NCBI GenBank assembly: GCA_947585745.1
Contig: CANPXF010000007.1
Coordinates: 1 to 64,000, forward strand
Source of the DNA: an uncultured Clostridia bacterium
Lineage (GTDB): Bacteria > Bacillota > Clostridia > Oscillospirales > Acutalibacteraceae
Length of the DNA: 64,000 nucleotides
Direction: 5' to 3'
The notes under the pieces: model-generated
Told to the model about the DNA's origin: nothing
Database searches by the model: none
Seen by the model: only the letters and a program-made list of their open reading frames with translations
In this document: positions 6,750 through 16,312 of the stretch, in pieces
How the letters are laid out: every line of letters begins with the position of its first letter
How positions within the stretch are numbered: position 1 is the first letter of the stretch
Made by a program: the position numbers and the translations under genes

Positions 6750-9110
6750 ATGAACAGACATTACAAGGCTTTGGAGCTTGATAAAATTTTAAACCTTTTA
6801 GCCGAGAGCACCTCCTGCGAGGAAAGCAGGGAAATGGCGCTCGAGCTAAAACCTGAGTTTAACTTAATAAAAGCAGAGCATAATCTGAAAATGACTGACG
6901 ACGCATACATCCTTACGGGTAAATTCGGTTCGCCGTCGTTCGGCAACATAAAGAACGTCGCCAATGAACTGAGGCGGGGCGAGGCAGGCGGTATGCTTAC
7001 CGCGGGAGAGCTTCTTAAAATCGCCGAGGTCCTTAGAATAATCAGAGGGGTTAAAGGGTGGCAGAGCAAATGTATGAACACCCGTACGACGCTTGACGTT
7101 TTGTTTCAGGGCTTGGTTTCCAATAAATTTCTTGAGGATAAAATCCACTCGTGTATAATCAACGAAGAAGAATTTGCGGACACGGCGTCCCCTGCCCTTT
7201 CGGATATAAGGAGGAAAATCCGTACCGCAACCTCGAAGGCGCGCGAGTCGCTTGACAAAATTATCCACAGCAGTACATACCAAAAGTACCTTCAGGATAC
7301 TATTGTAACCCAAAGAGACGGGCGGTATGTAATACCCGTTAAGGCGGAATGCAGGGGAAGTATTTCGGGGCTTGTACACGATACGAGCGCAAGCGGTCAG
7401 ACGGTTTTTATCGAGCCTATGGGAGTGGTACAGGCCAACAACGACATTAAGGTTCTTTTGGGAAAAGAGGAAGCGGAAATCGAGAGAATTTTGTTTGAGC
7501 TTTCCGCGCTTGCGGGTTCGTACGCAGACGTAATAATCGGAAGCTACAACTGCCTTTCAGAGCTGAATCTTATATTCGCAAAGGCTGATTTAGCCTACAA
7601 AATGAAAGCGACTGCCCCCGTTTTAAACGATAAGGGGAAAATTGATTTAAAACAGGCGCGCCATCCGCTTATACCCTCGGACAAGGTTGTCGCGGTAGAC
7701 GTGAGACTCGGCACGGATTTTGATACTCTCGTAATCACGGGACCGAACACGGGAGGCAAGACAGTTACCCTTAAAACAATCGGACTTTTAACTCTAATGG
7801 CTATGTGCGGACTTATGATACCGGCGGGCGAAAACAGCGAAATTTCCGTGTTCAGGAGAGTTTTAGCAGATATAGGCGATGAGCAAAGTATAGAACAAAG
7901 TCTTTCGACTTTCTCCGCCCATATGACGAATATTGTCGGAATACTAAAGCAGGCTAACGCCTCAACTCTTGCGCTTATTGACGAGCTCGGAGCGGGAACT
8001 GACCCCGTGGAGGGCGCGGCGCTCGCTATTGCGATATTAGAAAAACTGCGCGGACGAGGCGCAAAAACCGCAAGCACAACGCACTACGCGGAGCTAAAGG
8101 AATTTGCGCTTCGTACTGACGGAATAGAAAACGGAAGCTGTGAGTTTGATATAAAAACCTTACGGCCGACCTACAGGCTTTTAATCGGAGTACCCGGAAA
8201 AAGCAACGCTTTTGCGATAAGCAGACGTTTAGGTATGGACGAAAAAGTTGTAAACCGCGCCAAAGAGCTTGTAAACAGCGAAAGCCGTCAATTTGAGGAC
8301 GTTGTCACAACGCTTGAAAGCAGACGTCAGAGCCTTGAAAAACAGCTTGAAAACGCGCAGAGGCTTACCCAAAAGGCAAATACCGAAAAGCAGAAAGCTG
8401 AAAATGAGCTTGCTAAGGCTAAAAAACACGCCGAACAGGAAATCGAACGCGCCAAAGAAGAGGCGGAAAGAATTGTATCACGCACTAAAGCGCAGGCTTA
8501 CACGCTGATAGACGAGATAGAAAAGGCGAGAAAGGCTAAATCGGACAACGAGGGTATCCGCGCCAAACTGCGCAGGGAAATCAACAAAATCGAGGACAGC
8601 TCCAATCCCGTTCAAAAGAAACCCGAGGAAAAAAGCTATAAGCTTCCCAGACCGCTTAAAGTCGGGGACAATGTCCTTATATACGATATTGACAAGGACG
8701 CCGTTGTACTGGAGCTTCCCGACAAGGACGGTATGGTATTGGTTCAGGCGGGTATTATAAAAACGCGAGTTGAGCTTTCCAATCTCCGCCTTAAAAAATC
8801 CGAGGAAAAGAAAGTTAACCCCTATCAGAATCGCAGAAGAAGCATACCGTCAAACGTAGATATTCACCCCATTACAGAAGTAGACGTTCGCGGTCAAAGC
8901 GCTGTTGAAGCGATTATGGCGGTTGACAGCGCCATAGACAACGCGCTATTGTCAAATGTAGAGCATATTACCATTATCCACGGAAAAGGTACGGGCGTGT
9001 TGCGGACTGAAATCCAAAAGCACCTGCGTTCCGTAAAATTTGTAAAAAGCTTCAGGCTCGGAACATTCGGAGAGGGTGAAAGCGGAGTTACAATCGTTGA
9101 GTTAAAATAA
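6750..9110 (+). CDS. mutS2: Endonuclease MutS2
   Basis: A 786-residue MutS2, the normal length. It has a MutS core and clamp, Walker A GPNTGGKTVT (331-340), a Walker B region ALIDELGAGTDP, a long coiled coil (about 520-600), a KOW-like segment, and a C-terminal Smr domain with VDVRGQSAVEA and IIHGKGTGVLR. Family roles are anti-recombination and sensing or splitting collided ribosomes. It starts 7 bases after recO and is probably co-transcribed with it. Confidence 0.97.
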   Translation: MNRHYKALELDKILNLLAESTSCEESREMALELKPEFNLIKAEHNLKMTDDAYILTGKFGSPSFGNIKNVANELRRGEAGGMLTAGELLKIAEVLRIIRGVKGWQSKCMNTRTTLDVLFQGLVSNKFLEDKIHSCIINEEEFADTASPALSDIRRKIRTATSKARESLDKIIHSSTYQKYLQDTIVTQRDGRYVIPVKAECRGSISGLVHDTSASGQTVFIEPMGVVQANNDIKVLLGKEEAEIERILFELSALAGSYADVIIGSYNCLSELNLIFAKADLAYKMKATAPVLNDKGKIDLKQARHPLIPSDKVVAVDVRLGTDFDTLVITGPNTGGKTVTLKTIGLLTLMAMCGLMIPAGENSEISVFRRVLADIGDEQSIEQSLSTFSAHMTNIVGILKQANASTLALIDELGAGTDPVEGAALAIAILEKLRGRGAKTASTTHYAELKEFALRTDGIENGSCEFDIKTLRPTYRLLIGVPGKSNAFAISRRLGMDEKVVNRAKELVNSESRQFEDVVTTLESRRQSLEKQLENAQRLTQKANTEKQKAENELAKAKKHAEQEIERAKEEAERIVSRTKAQAYTLIDEIEKARKAKSDNEGIRAKLRREINKIEDSSNPVQKKPEEKSYKLPRPLKVGDNVLIYDIDKDAVVLELPDKDGMVLVQAGIIKTRVELSNLRLKKSEEKKVNPYQNRRRSIPSNVDIHPITEVDVRGQSAVEAIMAVDSAIDNALLSNVEHITIIHGKGTGVLRTEIQKHLRSVKFVKSFRLGTFGEGESGVTIVELK

Positions 9111-9139
9111 TTGCAAAACAATTTTTATTGTGTTACAAT
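9111..9139 (+). promoter_or_regulatory. Promoter of the DUF1858-trmK-nif3 operon
   Basis: TTGCAA (9111-9116) and TACAAT (9134-9139) are separated by 17 bases, immediately after the mutS2 stop. GGAGG at 9156-9160 serves the next gene. A short ACAAT/ATTGT dyad lies in the spacer. Confidence 0.65.
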
Positions 9140-9168
9140 ACAAAAAACAAACTACGGAGGTATAGATT

Positions 9169-9366
9169 ATGACAGTTACTAAAGATTCGGTTATCGGCGA
9201 CGTTCTTGACGCATATCCAAAAACCGCTGCGGTTTTTATGTCAATAGGTATGCACTGCCTGGGATGTCCGGCGTCGCGAGGCGAGAGTATTGCCGACGCG
9301 TGTATGGTACACGGAGTGGACGCTGACGAACTTATCAGGGAAATCAACAAAGTCATTTCCGAATAA
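9169..9366 (+). CDS. DUF1858 small CxxC protein
   Basis: A 65-residue protein matching the DUF1858 pattern: VIGDVLDAYPKTAAVFMSIGMHC followed by LGCP. Cys30 and Cys33 form a CxxC. Related domains occur at the N-terminus of ScdA/YtfE-type iron-sulfur repair proteins and alone in anaerobes, often labelled as disulfide oxidoreductase. A redox or metal role is inferred only. The stop overlaps the trmK start (TAATG). Confidence 0.82.
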   Translation: MTVTKDSVIGDVLDAYPKTAAVFMSIGMHCLGCPASRGESIADACMVHGVDADELIREINKVISE

Positions 9367-10028
9367 TGGACAAGCTTTTCAGCCTTGATGAGAGATTAAA
9401 AATGTGCGCAAGCCTTGTACGGAAAAGTGCAAGGCTTGCTGACGTTGGGAGCGACCACGCGTATCTGCCCGTATGGCTTTTAAAACAGGGAAAAATTTCT
9501 TTCGCCATAGCGTCGGACATCAACGAAAAGCCCCTCGGAAACGGAAGGCTTACCGCCGAAAAATACGGCGCTGAAAACATAAAGCTCCGTCTCGGTTCGG
9601 GACTTGACGCAATAGACAAAAGCGATAATATTACAGACATTGTAATCGCGGGAATGGGCGGAGAGGTTATAAGCGAAATCATACTTAAAAGTCCGCTTAC
9701 GAGAGATGAAAATCTTAATATCATTCTCCAGCCGATGACAAAAAGCGGCGAGCTCATCTCCTTTTTGTACGAAAACGGTTTTGAGATTTACACGCAAAGG
9801 TGCGTAATTTCAAAGGGAAAATGCTACACGGTTATGGCGGTACGCTACACCTCACAAAAAACCGAAATAAGCGATATTTTTCCGTACACGGGAAAGCTTG
9901 ATTTAAACGACGAGGTAAACCTGCGCTTTATAAACGCTCACATAAAGCACCTTGAGAATAAAAGCCTCGGAGATAATTCTCTTATCCCCCTCGTTAAAAA
10001 ACTAAAAAATATAACTAAAAATAATTGA
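9366..10028 (+). CDS. trmK: tRNA (adenine22-N1)-methyltransferase TrmK
   Basis: A 220-residue SAM-dependent methyltransferase of the TrmK/YqfN family, which makes m1A22 in tRNA. The SAM-binding motif is LADVGSDHAYLPVWLL near residue 23, with IVIAGMGGEVI near 96 and the family segment ILQPMTKSGELISFL. It is followed 13 bases later by the Nif3-like gene, the conserved yqfN-yqfO pair of Firmicutes. Confidence 0.94.
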   Translation: MDKLFSLDERLKMCASLVRKSARLADVGSDHAYLPVWLLKQGKISFAIASDINEKPLGNGRLTAEKYGAENIKLRLGSGLDAIDKSDNITDIVIAGMGGEVISEIILKSPLTRDENLNIILQPMTKSGELISFLYENGFEIYTQRCVISKGKCYTVMAVRYTSQKTEISDIFPYTGKLDLNDEVNLRFINAHIKHLENKSLGDNSLIPLVKKLKNITKNN

Positions 10029-10041
10029 AGAAGATGATAAA

Positions 10042-10797
10042 ATGAAAACCGTAAATGATATTTTGAATTTTACCGAAACCTTCGCCCCTCTTAACTCTGC
10101 AATGGAGTACGACAACGTTGGACTGCTTGTGGGAAGCGGAAAAACAAAGGTCGGCAGGGCGGTTGTCGCCCTCGACATAACCGACGGCGTTATTGACGAG
10201 GCTTTAGAAAACCGCGCGGAGCTAATCATCAGCCATCACCCCGTAATATTCAATCCGATTAAAAATATTTCGAGTGACAGCATTGTCTACAGATTAATCG
10301 AAAACAACATAAGCGCTCTCTGCCTGCATACGAACCTTGATTTAAGCGAAAGCTTTGGAGTTAACACCTGTCTTGCAAAGGCTGTCGGCGTTAAAAACGC
10401 AAAGTTTGTTCAGGGCGAGTGCCTTTACATAGGCGAGCTTGATGATGAAGTCAGCAACCTCGAGTTTGCGAAATCGGTTAAAAAAGCTTTAAACTGCAAA
10501 GGACTAAGGCTTACACTTAAAGACAGGAAAGTTAAAAAAATAGCGGTATGTTCGGGAAGCGGAGGAGAGTACGCGCCCTTGGCTAAATCTCTTGGCGCTG
10601 ACGCCCTGCTGACGGGAGAGATTAAACATCACGAAATTTTAGAGGCTGTAAAGCTAAACATCGCTATTGTTGACGCAGGTCATTTCAAAACAGAGGATAT
10701 TATAACAGCCCCGCTGACCGACAAGCTTAACAGAGAATTTAAAGACATTGAGTTTATAAAGAGCAAAAGCTGTACTGATACAGTTGAATATCTTTAA
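10042..10797 (+). CDS. Nif3-like dinuclear metal-centre protein (YqfO family)
   Basis: A 251-residue Nif3/DUF34 family protein. Metal ligands are visible in ISHHPVIFN (His64, His65), HTNLD, and the C-terminal GHFKTE. Some Firmicute homologues have a PII-like insertion and are about 370 residues; this one lacks it. The family has been linked to GTP cyclohydrolase I and metal homeostasis, but the reaction is not settled. It closes the operon before a strong terminator. Confidence 0.9.
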   Translation: MKTVNDILNFTETFAPLNSAMEYDNVGLLVGSGKTKVGRAVVALDITDGVIDEALENRAELIISHHPVIFNPIKNISSDSIVYRLIENNISALCLHTNLDLSESFGVNTCLAKAVGVKNAKFVQGECLYIGELDDEVSNLEFAKSVKKALNCKGLRLTLKDRKVKKIAVCSGSGGEYAPLAKSLGADALLTGEIKHHEILEAVKLNIAIVDAGHFKTEDIITAPLTDKLNREFKDIEFIKSKSCTDTVEYL

Positions 10798-10800
10798 ATT

Positions 10801-10857
10801 AAATTCGGCAGAAAATCGAGAAAATCAGAAATTCTCGTTTTTTCTGCCGAATTTTTT
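10801..10857 (+). terminator. Terminator after the Nif3-like gene
   Basis: Arms at 10801-10815 and 10840-10854 form a 15-bp stem around GGCAG/CTGCC, ending in T6. Inside the loop is a second dyad, CGAGAA/TTCTCG (10817-10837), so the whole folds as one long hairpin. Confidence 0.85.
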
Positions 10858-10951
10858 GAGTTTATTATTCACATTATACCCTTTTGAAATGTCATTTTTA
10901 CTTTATTGTAATTATTCTTTCACAATTATTATTCTTTCATAGAATATTGTA

Positions 10952-11011
10952 ACTGTTTTTACAGATTTTTAATTATTTAAAGGAATTAAATACACGAAAT
11001 GTAAAAACAGT
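10952..11011. repeat. 12-bp inverted repeat upstream of the trmB promoter
   Basis: ACTGTTTTTACA (10952-10963) and its exact inverse TGTAAAAACAGT (11000-11011) are 36 bases apart and end 10 bases before the trmB -35 box. They could be an operator or an upstream RNA structure. The interval 10858-11100 otherwise holds only AT-rich DNA and the trmB promoter. Confidence 0.6.
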
Positions 11012-11021
11012 AAAATAATAA

Positions 11022-11050
11022 TTGCAATATCGTAGAATATTTGTTATAAT
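11022..11050 (+). promoter_or_regulatory. Promoter of the trmB-lipoprotein-two-component operon
   Basis: TTGCAA (11022-11027) and a consensus TATAAT (11045-11050) with a 17-base spacer, about 50 bases upstream of the trmB ATG. Confidence 0.8.
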
Positions 11051-11100
11051 GTTTATTGATTATAAGTAATAGTATGTAAAAATATACAGGTGTATTGTAA

Positions 11101-11778
11101 ATGCGTATTCGTAAAAAGAAATGGGCGGAACCCGAGCTTAACGTATGCGACTTTTATGTTGCAGAGCCAAAGCTTTATAAAAACCGCTGGAGTTGTTTTT
11201 TCAACAACGAAAACCCGATTATGCTTGAGGTCGGTTGCGGTAAAGGCTCTTTTGTCGGACAAATGGCTCTTTTAAATCCCGACATAAATTTTATAGCGGT
11301 CGACATAAAGCTCGATATGCTCGGAGTAGGACGCAGAAATATAGTAAAGCTTTTTTCTGAAAAAAACAGAGAGGCAGACAATATCGCGCTGGTCAGATAC
11401 AATGTTGATATGCTTGACGAGATAATCGGCAGGGAGGATAACATTCAAAGAATTTACATAAATTTCTGCAACCCGTGGCCGAGAGAGAAACACAAAAAAC
11501 GCAGGCTTACCCATCCGAGAAAGCTAAAACTATACAAAGAAATTCTCCCAAACGAATGTGAAATACATTTTAAAACCGATGACGACGAGCTGTTTTCTGA
11601 AAGTCTTGAATACTTTGAAAGTGAGAATTTCGAGCTTAAAAAGATAAGCTATGATTTACATAAAAGCGATATAGACCCGAAAACAACTCCTATGACAGAA
11701 CACGAGAAAATGTTCTCGAACGAGGGAATTAAAATAAAATACTGTATAGCTGAAAACAAAGGAAATGATGTCCTATGA
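11101..11778 (+). CDS. trmB: tRNA (guanine46-N7)-methyltransferase TrmB
   Basis: A 225-residue SAM-dependent enzyme forming m7G46 in the tRNA variable loop. Motifs: LEVGCGKGSFV (SAM site), FIAVDIK, the family signature INFCNPWPREKHKKRRLTHP, and the substrate loop TPMTEHE near the C-terminus. Length is normal. Its stop overlaps the following lipoprotein gene by 4 bases, so it heads a mixed operon. Confidence 0.96.
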   Translation: MRIRKKKWAEPELNVCDFYVAEPKLYKNRWSCFFNNENPIMLEVGCGKGSFVGQMALLNPDINFIAVDIKLDMLGVGRRNIVKLFSEKNREADNIALVRYNVDMLDEIIGREDNIQRIYINFCNPWPREKHKKRRLTHPRKLKLYKEILPNECEIHFKTDDDELFSESLEYFESENFELKKISYDLHKSDIDPKTTPMTEHEKMFSNEGIKIKYCIAENKGNDVL

Positions 11779-13109
11779 AAAAAACGGCAGGGATTTCGGC
11801 TATAGCTTTGAGCCTCTGTATGATTTTTTCAGGATGCTCCTTAGGCATAAACGACTCAAGCCTTTTACATCCCCCTAAAACCGCGGGACGCGAAGCGGAG
11901 CTTGAAAGCCTTATCGAAGAATCTGCAAACGGCGCTTATAAGCTTAAATATCCGCAAAACGGAGCATATCGCTCGGCAATTATAACAGAGGATTTGAACG
12001 GCGACAAAAAAGACGAGGCTATCGCCTTTTACTGCGCCGGTGATACTTCAACAAATATTCTCGTTATGTACGACGATGGAAAGAAATGGTCAATAAGCCA
12101 AAGCTTTAAGATAGATTTAACAGAAGTTGACTGTGTTCAATTCGCGGATTACGATTACGACGGAACCGAGGAAATTTTTGCGGGATTCACCTCTTTGAAC
12201 ACGGGGCTTAATGAGCTTAATATTTTCGACTGTAATACCGAAAATCACACAACAAGCCATATTGATTTTAAAAGCTCCTATTCAAGCTTTACGACAGGCG
12301 ATTACGACCGTGACGGAGCTAACGAAATTCTTACTTTTATATTAAACTCGAATGAATCGGACGCGCAGGCTGTGCTTACCGATTATGATAAAAACGAACT
12401 CTACACTCTCGCGCGGTGCGATATGGACCGCGCGGTCACAAGATTTGAAAGCGTGACTTCGGGGCTTATAAGCAACGATACCATGGGCGTTTGTCTGGAC
12501 GGATTTCTTGAAAACGGCTACAACAGCCAGGTTGTTTACTACAATCCCGACAGGGAGGAGCTTATATGCTATCCTGTCACATTGGGCAAAAAACAAAACC
12601 AAACCGCAAGAACCTATAACGTAAACTGCACGGATATTGACGACGACGGATTTTTGGAAATTCCGATTATAAAAAGCATTTCGCCTAAATCGTTCCCGAA
12701 AAATGAAACCGTTGCGCCGATAATAAGCTGGAGCTGTCTTGATACTGAAAAAGGCAGGCTTTCCGCAAAGGTCAAATGCGTTACAAATTTTGAATTCGGC
12801 TATTATTTTAAGCTTAGCGAAAAGCTTTCAGATAACGCCATAGCTACCCTAAGCGAGGATATGAAAACCCTTAAAATCTACTATGTAAAATCAGGCTCCG
12901 CCGAAAAGCTTATAGCTACCTTCAAGGTTTTCGATGTGGGAACGTCAACCGACAGTATGAGCGCTTACTCCACGATTGAAAGCTATAACCAGTATATTTA
13001 CGCCTTTAAAATTGAAAGTAATTCCCCGATTTATATTGACGAGGATATGATAAAGGAAAATTTTGCGCTGAATGATTCAGCGTCCGAAAATACAGAAGTT
13101 TATTTTTAA
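11775..13109 (+). CDS. Lipoprotein with FG-GAP/calcium-loop-like repeats
   Basis: A 444-residue predicted lipoprotein: a basic start, hydrophobic stretch, and lipobox IFSGC with Cys21. The mature part carries at least four Asp-rich loops resembling the calcium loops of FG-GAP/VCBS repeats (LNGDKKDEA, DYDYDGTEEI, DYDRDGANEI, DIDDDGFLEI), so a beta-propeller-like fold is likely. It is translationally coupled to trmB and lies 18 bases before a two-component system, so it may be a surface sensor or a target of that system. I do not recognise a named family. Confidence 0.75.
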   Translation: MKKTAGISAIALSLCMIFSGCSLGINDSSLLHPPKTAGREAELESLIEESANGAYKLKYPQNGAYRSAIITEDLNGDKKDEAIAFYCAGDTSTNILVMYDDGKKWSISQSFKIDLTEVDCVQFADYDYDGTEEIFAGFTSLNTGLNELNIFDCNTENHTTSHIDFKSSYSSFTTGDYDRDGANEILTFILNSNESDAQAVLTDYDKNELYTLARCDMDRAVTRFESVTSGLISNDTMGVCLDGFLENGYNSQVVYYNPDREELICYPVTLGKKQNQTARTYNVNCTDIDDDGFLEIPIIKSISPKSFPKNETVAPIISWSCLDTEKGRLSAKVKCVTNFEFGYYFKLSEKLSDNAIATLSEDMKTLKIYYVKSGSAEKLIATFKVFDVGTSTDSMSAYSTIESYNQYIYAFKIESNSPIYIDEDMIKENFALNDSASENTEVYF

Positions 13110-13127
13110 CTTAACGGAGGTTTTAAA

Positions 13128-13832
13128 ATGAAAAAGGTACTTGTATGCGAGGACGAATCCGCTATCCGCGACTTTGTCGTAATTAACCTGCAACGTGCCG
13201 GATACGAAGTTGTCGAGGCAGACAGCGGAGAGGCGGCCTTAAAACGCTACGAAGAAAACGGCGGTAACTTTGACGTTGCGATTTTAGACGTAATGCTGCC
13301 GGGAATTGACGGTTTTCAGGTTTGTAAAGAGCTTAGAAACAAAAACGGCGGTCTCGGAATTATTATGCTCTCCGCGAAAACTCAGGAAATGGATAAGGTT
13401 ACGGGACTTATGCTCGGCGCCGACGACTATGTGACAAAGCCGTTCTCACCTTCGGAGCTTTTAGCAAGAGTAGACTCGCTTCACAGGAGAGTTTCGCTTG
13501 CTCAGGCTAATGCCGAGAACAACTTCAAGGAGGAGTTACATTCGGGTGACTTTACTCTTAATCTGAGAAACCGCTCGCTTCTTAAAAACGACGAGGTCAT
13601 CGAGCTTACGCAGGTTGAGTTTCAAATTATGGAATACTTCTTCTCCAATCCCGGAGAAACACTCGACCGCACAGATATTCTAAGCCATGTTTGGGGCGAC
13701 GCTTACGTCGGCGAGGAAAAAATCGTTGACGTAAATATCCGCAGGCTAAGAATGAAAGTCGAGGACGAGCCGTCAAACCCGAAATACATCGTTACCGTTT
13801 GGGGCTTAGGATATAAGTGGGACACCAACTGA
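13128..13832 (+). CDS. OmpR/PhoB-family response regulator
   Basis: A 234-residue two-domain regulator. The receiver has the acidic pocket CEDE (8-10), phospho-acceptor Asp54 in AILDVMLPG, and Lys104 in TKPF. The C-terminal winged helix (about 135-232) has LTQVEFQIMEYF and the VDVNIRRLRMKVE recognition segment. It is encoded just before its probable histidine kinase and after the lipoprotein. The signal and targets are not visible. Confidence 0.95.
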   Translation: MKKVLVCEDESAIRDFVVINLQRAGYEVVEADSGEAALKRYEENGGNFDVAILDVMLPGIDGFQVCKELRNKNGGLGIIMLSAKTQEMDKVTGLMLGADDYVTKPFSPSELLARVDSLHRRVSLAQANAENNFKEELHSGDFTLNLRNRSLLKNDEVIELTQVEFQIMEYFFSNPGETLDRTDILSHVWGDAYVGEEKIVDVNIRRLRMKVEDEPSNPKYIVTVWGLGYKWDTN

Positions 13833-13870
13833 TTACATATATTAAAAATTAAAAGGGAGGCAGAAAGGAT

Positions 13871-15301
13871 TTGTTTAAGGGTATTACCAGACGATGGGTA
13901 TTAAGCACAATACTGATTATAGTTCTGATAATAGTCCTGATTGTTACAGGTCTTATTTACGGAACTGTCTGCCTTTTTAATAATGAGGTTGAACGCACTC
14001 TCACGACAGCGGGTTCAGAGCTTACGTCTGTTTTTGAAAACTACGAGGCGGACAACTCGACCGCGTTTACCTCGGGCGCGAGGAATTATATTGAAAATTT
14101 TCAGCATAAGGAACAAATGGAGGTAATGGTAGTCAACTCAACGGGGAGAATTATACTTACCTCGACAGGCTTTTCTTATGACGAAAACGAGGATGTTAAG
14201 GATTTTGAAAACGCTAAAAACAACAATCTCGGCTATTCGTTTGAGCGGGGAATATCTCTCTCGGGAGAGCCTGTTACAAGCTATATACGCATAATTAACA
14301 ACAGAAACGGCTACGCCATAGGCGCGATACGATATGTCGTTTCAACTTCTGATGTTACAAACCGTATAATTTTAATCTCCTCGATTATTATTTTCTCGGG
14401 ACTTGTGATTCTTTTTATAATAATAGTTTCTGGCTCTTATTTTATCCGCTCGATTGTAACTCCCGTACGAGAGTTAAGCGAAACAGCCAACAAAATCGCC
14501 CACGGCGACTTCAGCGCAAAAATAGAAAAACGCTACAACGATGAAATAGGAGATTTGTGCGACGCTATTACCGATATGGCTAAGGATTTAGAGGCAACGG
14601 AGCAGATGAAAAACGACTTCATCTCCCGTGTTTCACACGAGCTCAGAACTCCGCTTACGGCTATTAAAGGCTGGGCGGAAACTATGCAGTTATCGGGCAG
14701 AAAAAAGCTTGACAGAAAAACCTTTGACAAGGGTATGGACGTTATTATAAAGGAAAGCGGACGTCTTACGGGAATTGTTGAGGAGCTTTTGGATTTCTCA
14801 AGAATACAGACGGGTAGAATGGTTCTCATCAACGAAAAGCTTGATATTTTAGCGGAGCTTGACGAGGTAATATATATTCTCAAGGACAGAGCCGTAAACG
14901 AGGGTAAACACTTAATTTACGACGAGCCTGTTGAAATATTCCCTCCCGTTTACGGTGACAGAAACCGCCTTAAACAGGTGTTCATAAACGTAATAGACAA
15001 CGCTCTCAAATACACTCCCGAGGACGGAGTTGTGGCGATTGAAATAAAATACGATAAAGAAAACGACCCCGATAATATTATAATCACAATTACCGACACG
15101 GGATGCGGAATATCCGCGGAGGATTTGCCGAAAGTTAAAGAAAAATTTTATAAGGCAAATCAAAAGGTCAACGGCTCGGGAATCGGACTTGCCGTTGCGG
15201 ACGAAATTATGCAACTCCACAAGGGAAAGCTGGATATTGAATCGGGCGTAGGCGTAGGGACTACGGTAACAATTACATTGCCTGTACTTAACGAAGGTTA
15301 A
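13871..15301 (+). CDS. Membrane sensor histidine kinase
   Basis: A 476-residue kinase. A transmembrane segment at about 11-33, an extracytoplasmic domain (34-163), a second segment (165-190), HAMP (190-245), HisKA with phospho-His256 in SHELRTPL, and HATPase_c with N-box IDNALKYTP, G1 DTGCG near 409 and G2 GSGIGLAV near 435. It starts with TTG, with GGGAGG 10 bases upstream. The architecture resembles WalK/PhoR-type kinases but lacks a PAS domain. It pairs with the preceding regulator. Confidence 0.94.
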   Translation: MFKGITRRWVLSTILIIVLIIVLIVTGLIYGTVCLFNNEVERTLTTAGSELTSVFENYEADNSTAFTSGARNYIENFQHKEQMEVMVVNSTGRIILTSTGFSYDENEDVKDFENAKNNNLGYSFERGISLSGEPVTSYIRIINNRNGYAIGAIRYVVSTSDVTNRIILISSIIIFSGLVILFIIIVSGSYFIRSIVTPVRELSETANKIAHGDFSAKIEKRYNDEIGDLCDAITDMAKDLEATEQMKNDFISRVSHELRTPLTAIKGWAETMQLSGRKKLDRKTFDKGMDVIIKESGRLTGIVEELLDFSRIQTGRMVLINEKLDILAELDEVIYILKDRAVNEGKHLIYDEPVEIFPPVYGDRNRLKQVFINVIDNALKYTPEDGVVAIEIKYDKENDPDNIIITITDTGCGISAEDLPKVKEKFYKANQKVNGSGIGLAVADEIMQLHKGKLDIESGVGVGTTVTITLPVLNEG

Positions 15302-15325
15302 TTTGATATAGAATGAAGGTATTTT

Positions 15326-16312
15326 ATGAGTAAAAAAACGGAAACAAAAAAAATCACTTCAATCGGCGGAAGCGCGCTGATTGAGGGTATTATGATGAGA
15401 GGTCCGAAAAAAAGCACGGTCGCGGTAAGAACGGGCGAGGACGAAATATATACCGAGGACGTTAAAATAAAATTTTTAAGCCAGTCAAATAAATTCTGGC
15501 GGTTACCTCTTATAAGAGGCGTTTCGGGTATGATAGACTCAATGCGTTTAAGCTATAAATGCCTTATGCTCTCAGCAAACAAGGCTCTTGAATCGGGTGA
15601 AATCGAGGAAGAAGAGCCGAGTAAATTTGAAAAATGGATTGACGAAAAATTCGGCGATAAATTTATGAAAATTCTTATGGTTTTTTCAAGCCTTATAGGA
15701 GTTGTGCTCGCGGTACTTTTATTCTTCTTTTTGCCGACTTGGATTTTCGGACTTTTAGGCTTAGCGTTTCCCGCTCTCAACGCTGGAGGCGATGGAATAG
15801 CGTTCTGGCAGTCGGTTATAGAAGGAATTTTAAAAATCGCAATCTTTGTTTCGTATATTATGCTTGTTTCTATGACGCCCGATATGAAGCGCGTCTTTCA
15901 ATATCACGGCGCGGAGCATAAAACGATTTTCTGTTATGAAAGGGAGCTTGAGCTCACCCCCGAAAACGTGATGAAGCAATCACGTTTCCACCCGCGGTGC
16001 GGAACAAGCTTTATACTCCTTATGCTTTTAGTCGGAATTGTTATCGGACTTTTTATTCCGCCTGGACTTTTTTTAAGACCGCTTATAAAAATACTTCTTT
16101 TACCCCTTACTATGGGAATAGGCTACGAGCTGATTAAATTCTGCGGAAAGCACGATAATTGGTTAACAAGAATAATCGCCGCGCCAGGACTTTGGGCACA
16201 GCGAGTTACTACGAAAGAACCCGACGAGAAAATGTGCGAGGTTGCCATTAAAGCGATTGAGGCGGTTATTCCCGACGACGGTTCGGATATTGTGAAAAAT
16301 GGTTGCTGTTAA
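15326..16312 (+). CDS. DUF1385 (YqhQ-family) membrane protein
   Basis: A 328-residue DUF1385 protein. It opens with GGSALIEGIMMRGPKKSTVAV, has four or so membrane segments (about 113-140, 168-185, 233-255, 258-275), and the family motif FQYHGAEHKTIFCYE with GTSF. DUF1385 genes are widely found beside prmC and prfA in Clostridia; here prmC follows with a 14-base overlap. Function is unknown. The His-rich motif suggests metal binding (inference). Confidence 0.9.
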   Translation: MSKKTETKKITSIGGSALIEGIMMRGPKKSTVAVRTGEDEIYTEDVKIKFLSQSNKFWRLPLIRGVSGMIDSMRLSYKCLMLSANKALESGEIEEEEPSKFEKWIDEKFGDKFMKILMVFSSLIGVVLAVLLFFFLPTWIFGLLGLAFPALNAGGDGIAFWQSVIEGILKIAIFVSYIMLVSMTPDMKRVFQYHGAEHKTIFCYERELELTPENVMKQSRFHPRCGTSFILLMLLVGIVIGLFIPPGLFLRPLIKILLLPLTMGIGYELIKFCGKHDNWLTRIIAAPGLWAQRVTTKEPDEKMCEVAIKAIEAVIPDDGSDIVKNGCC

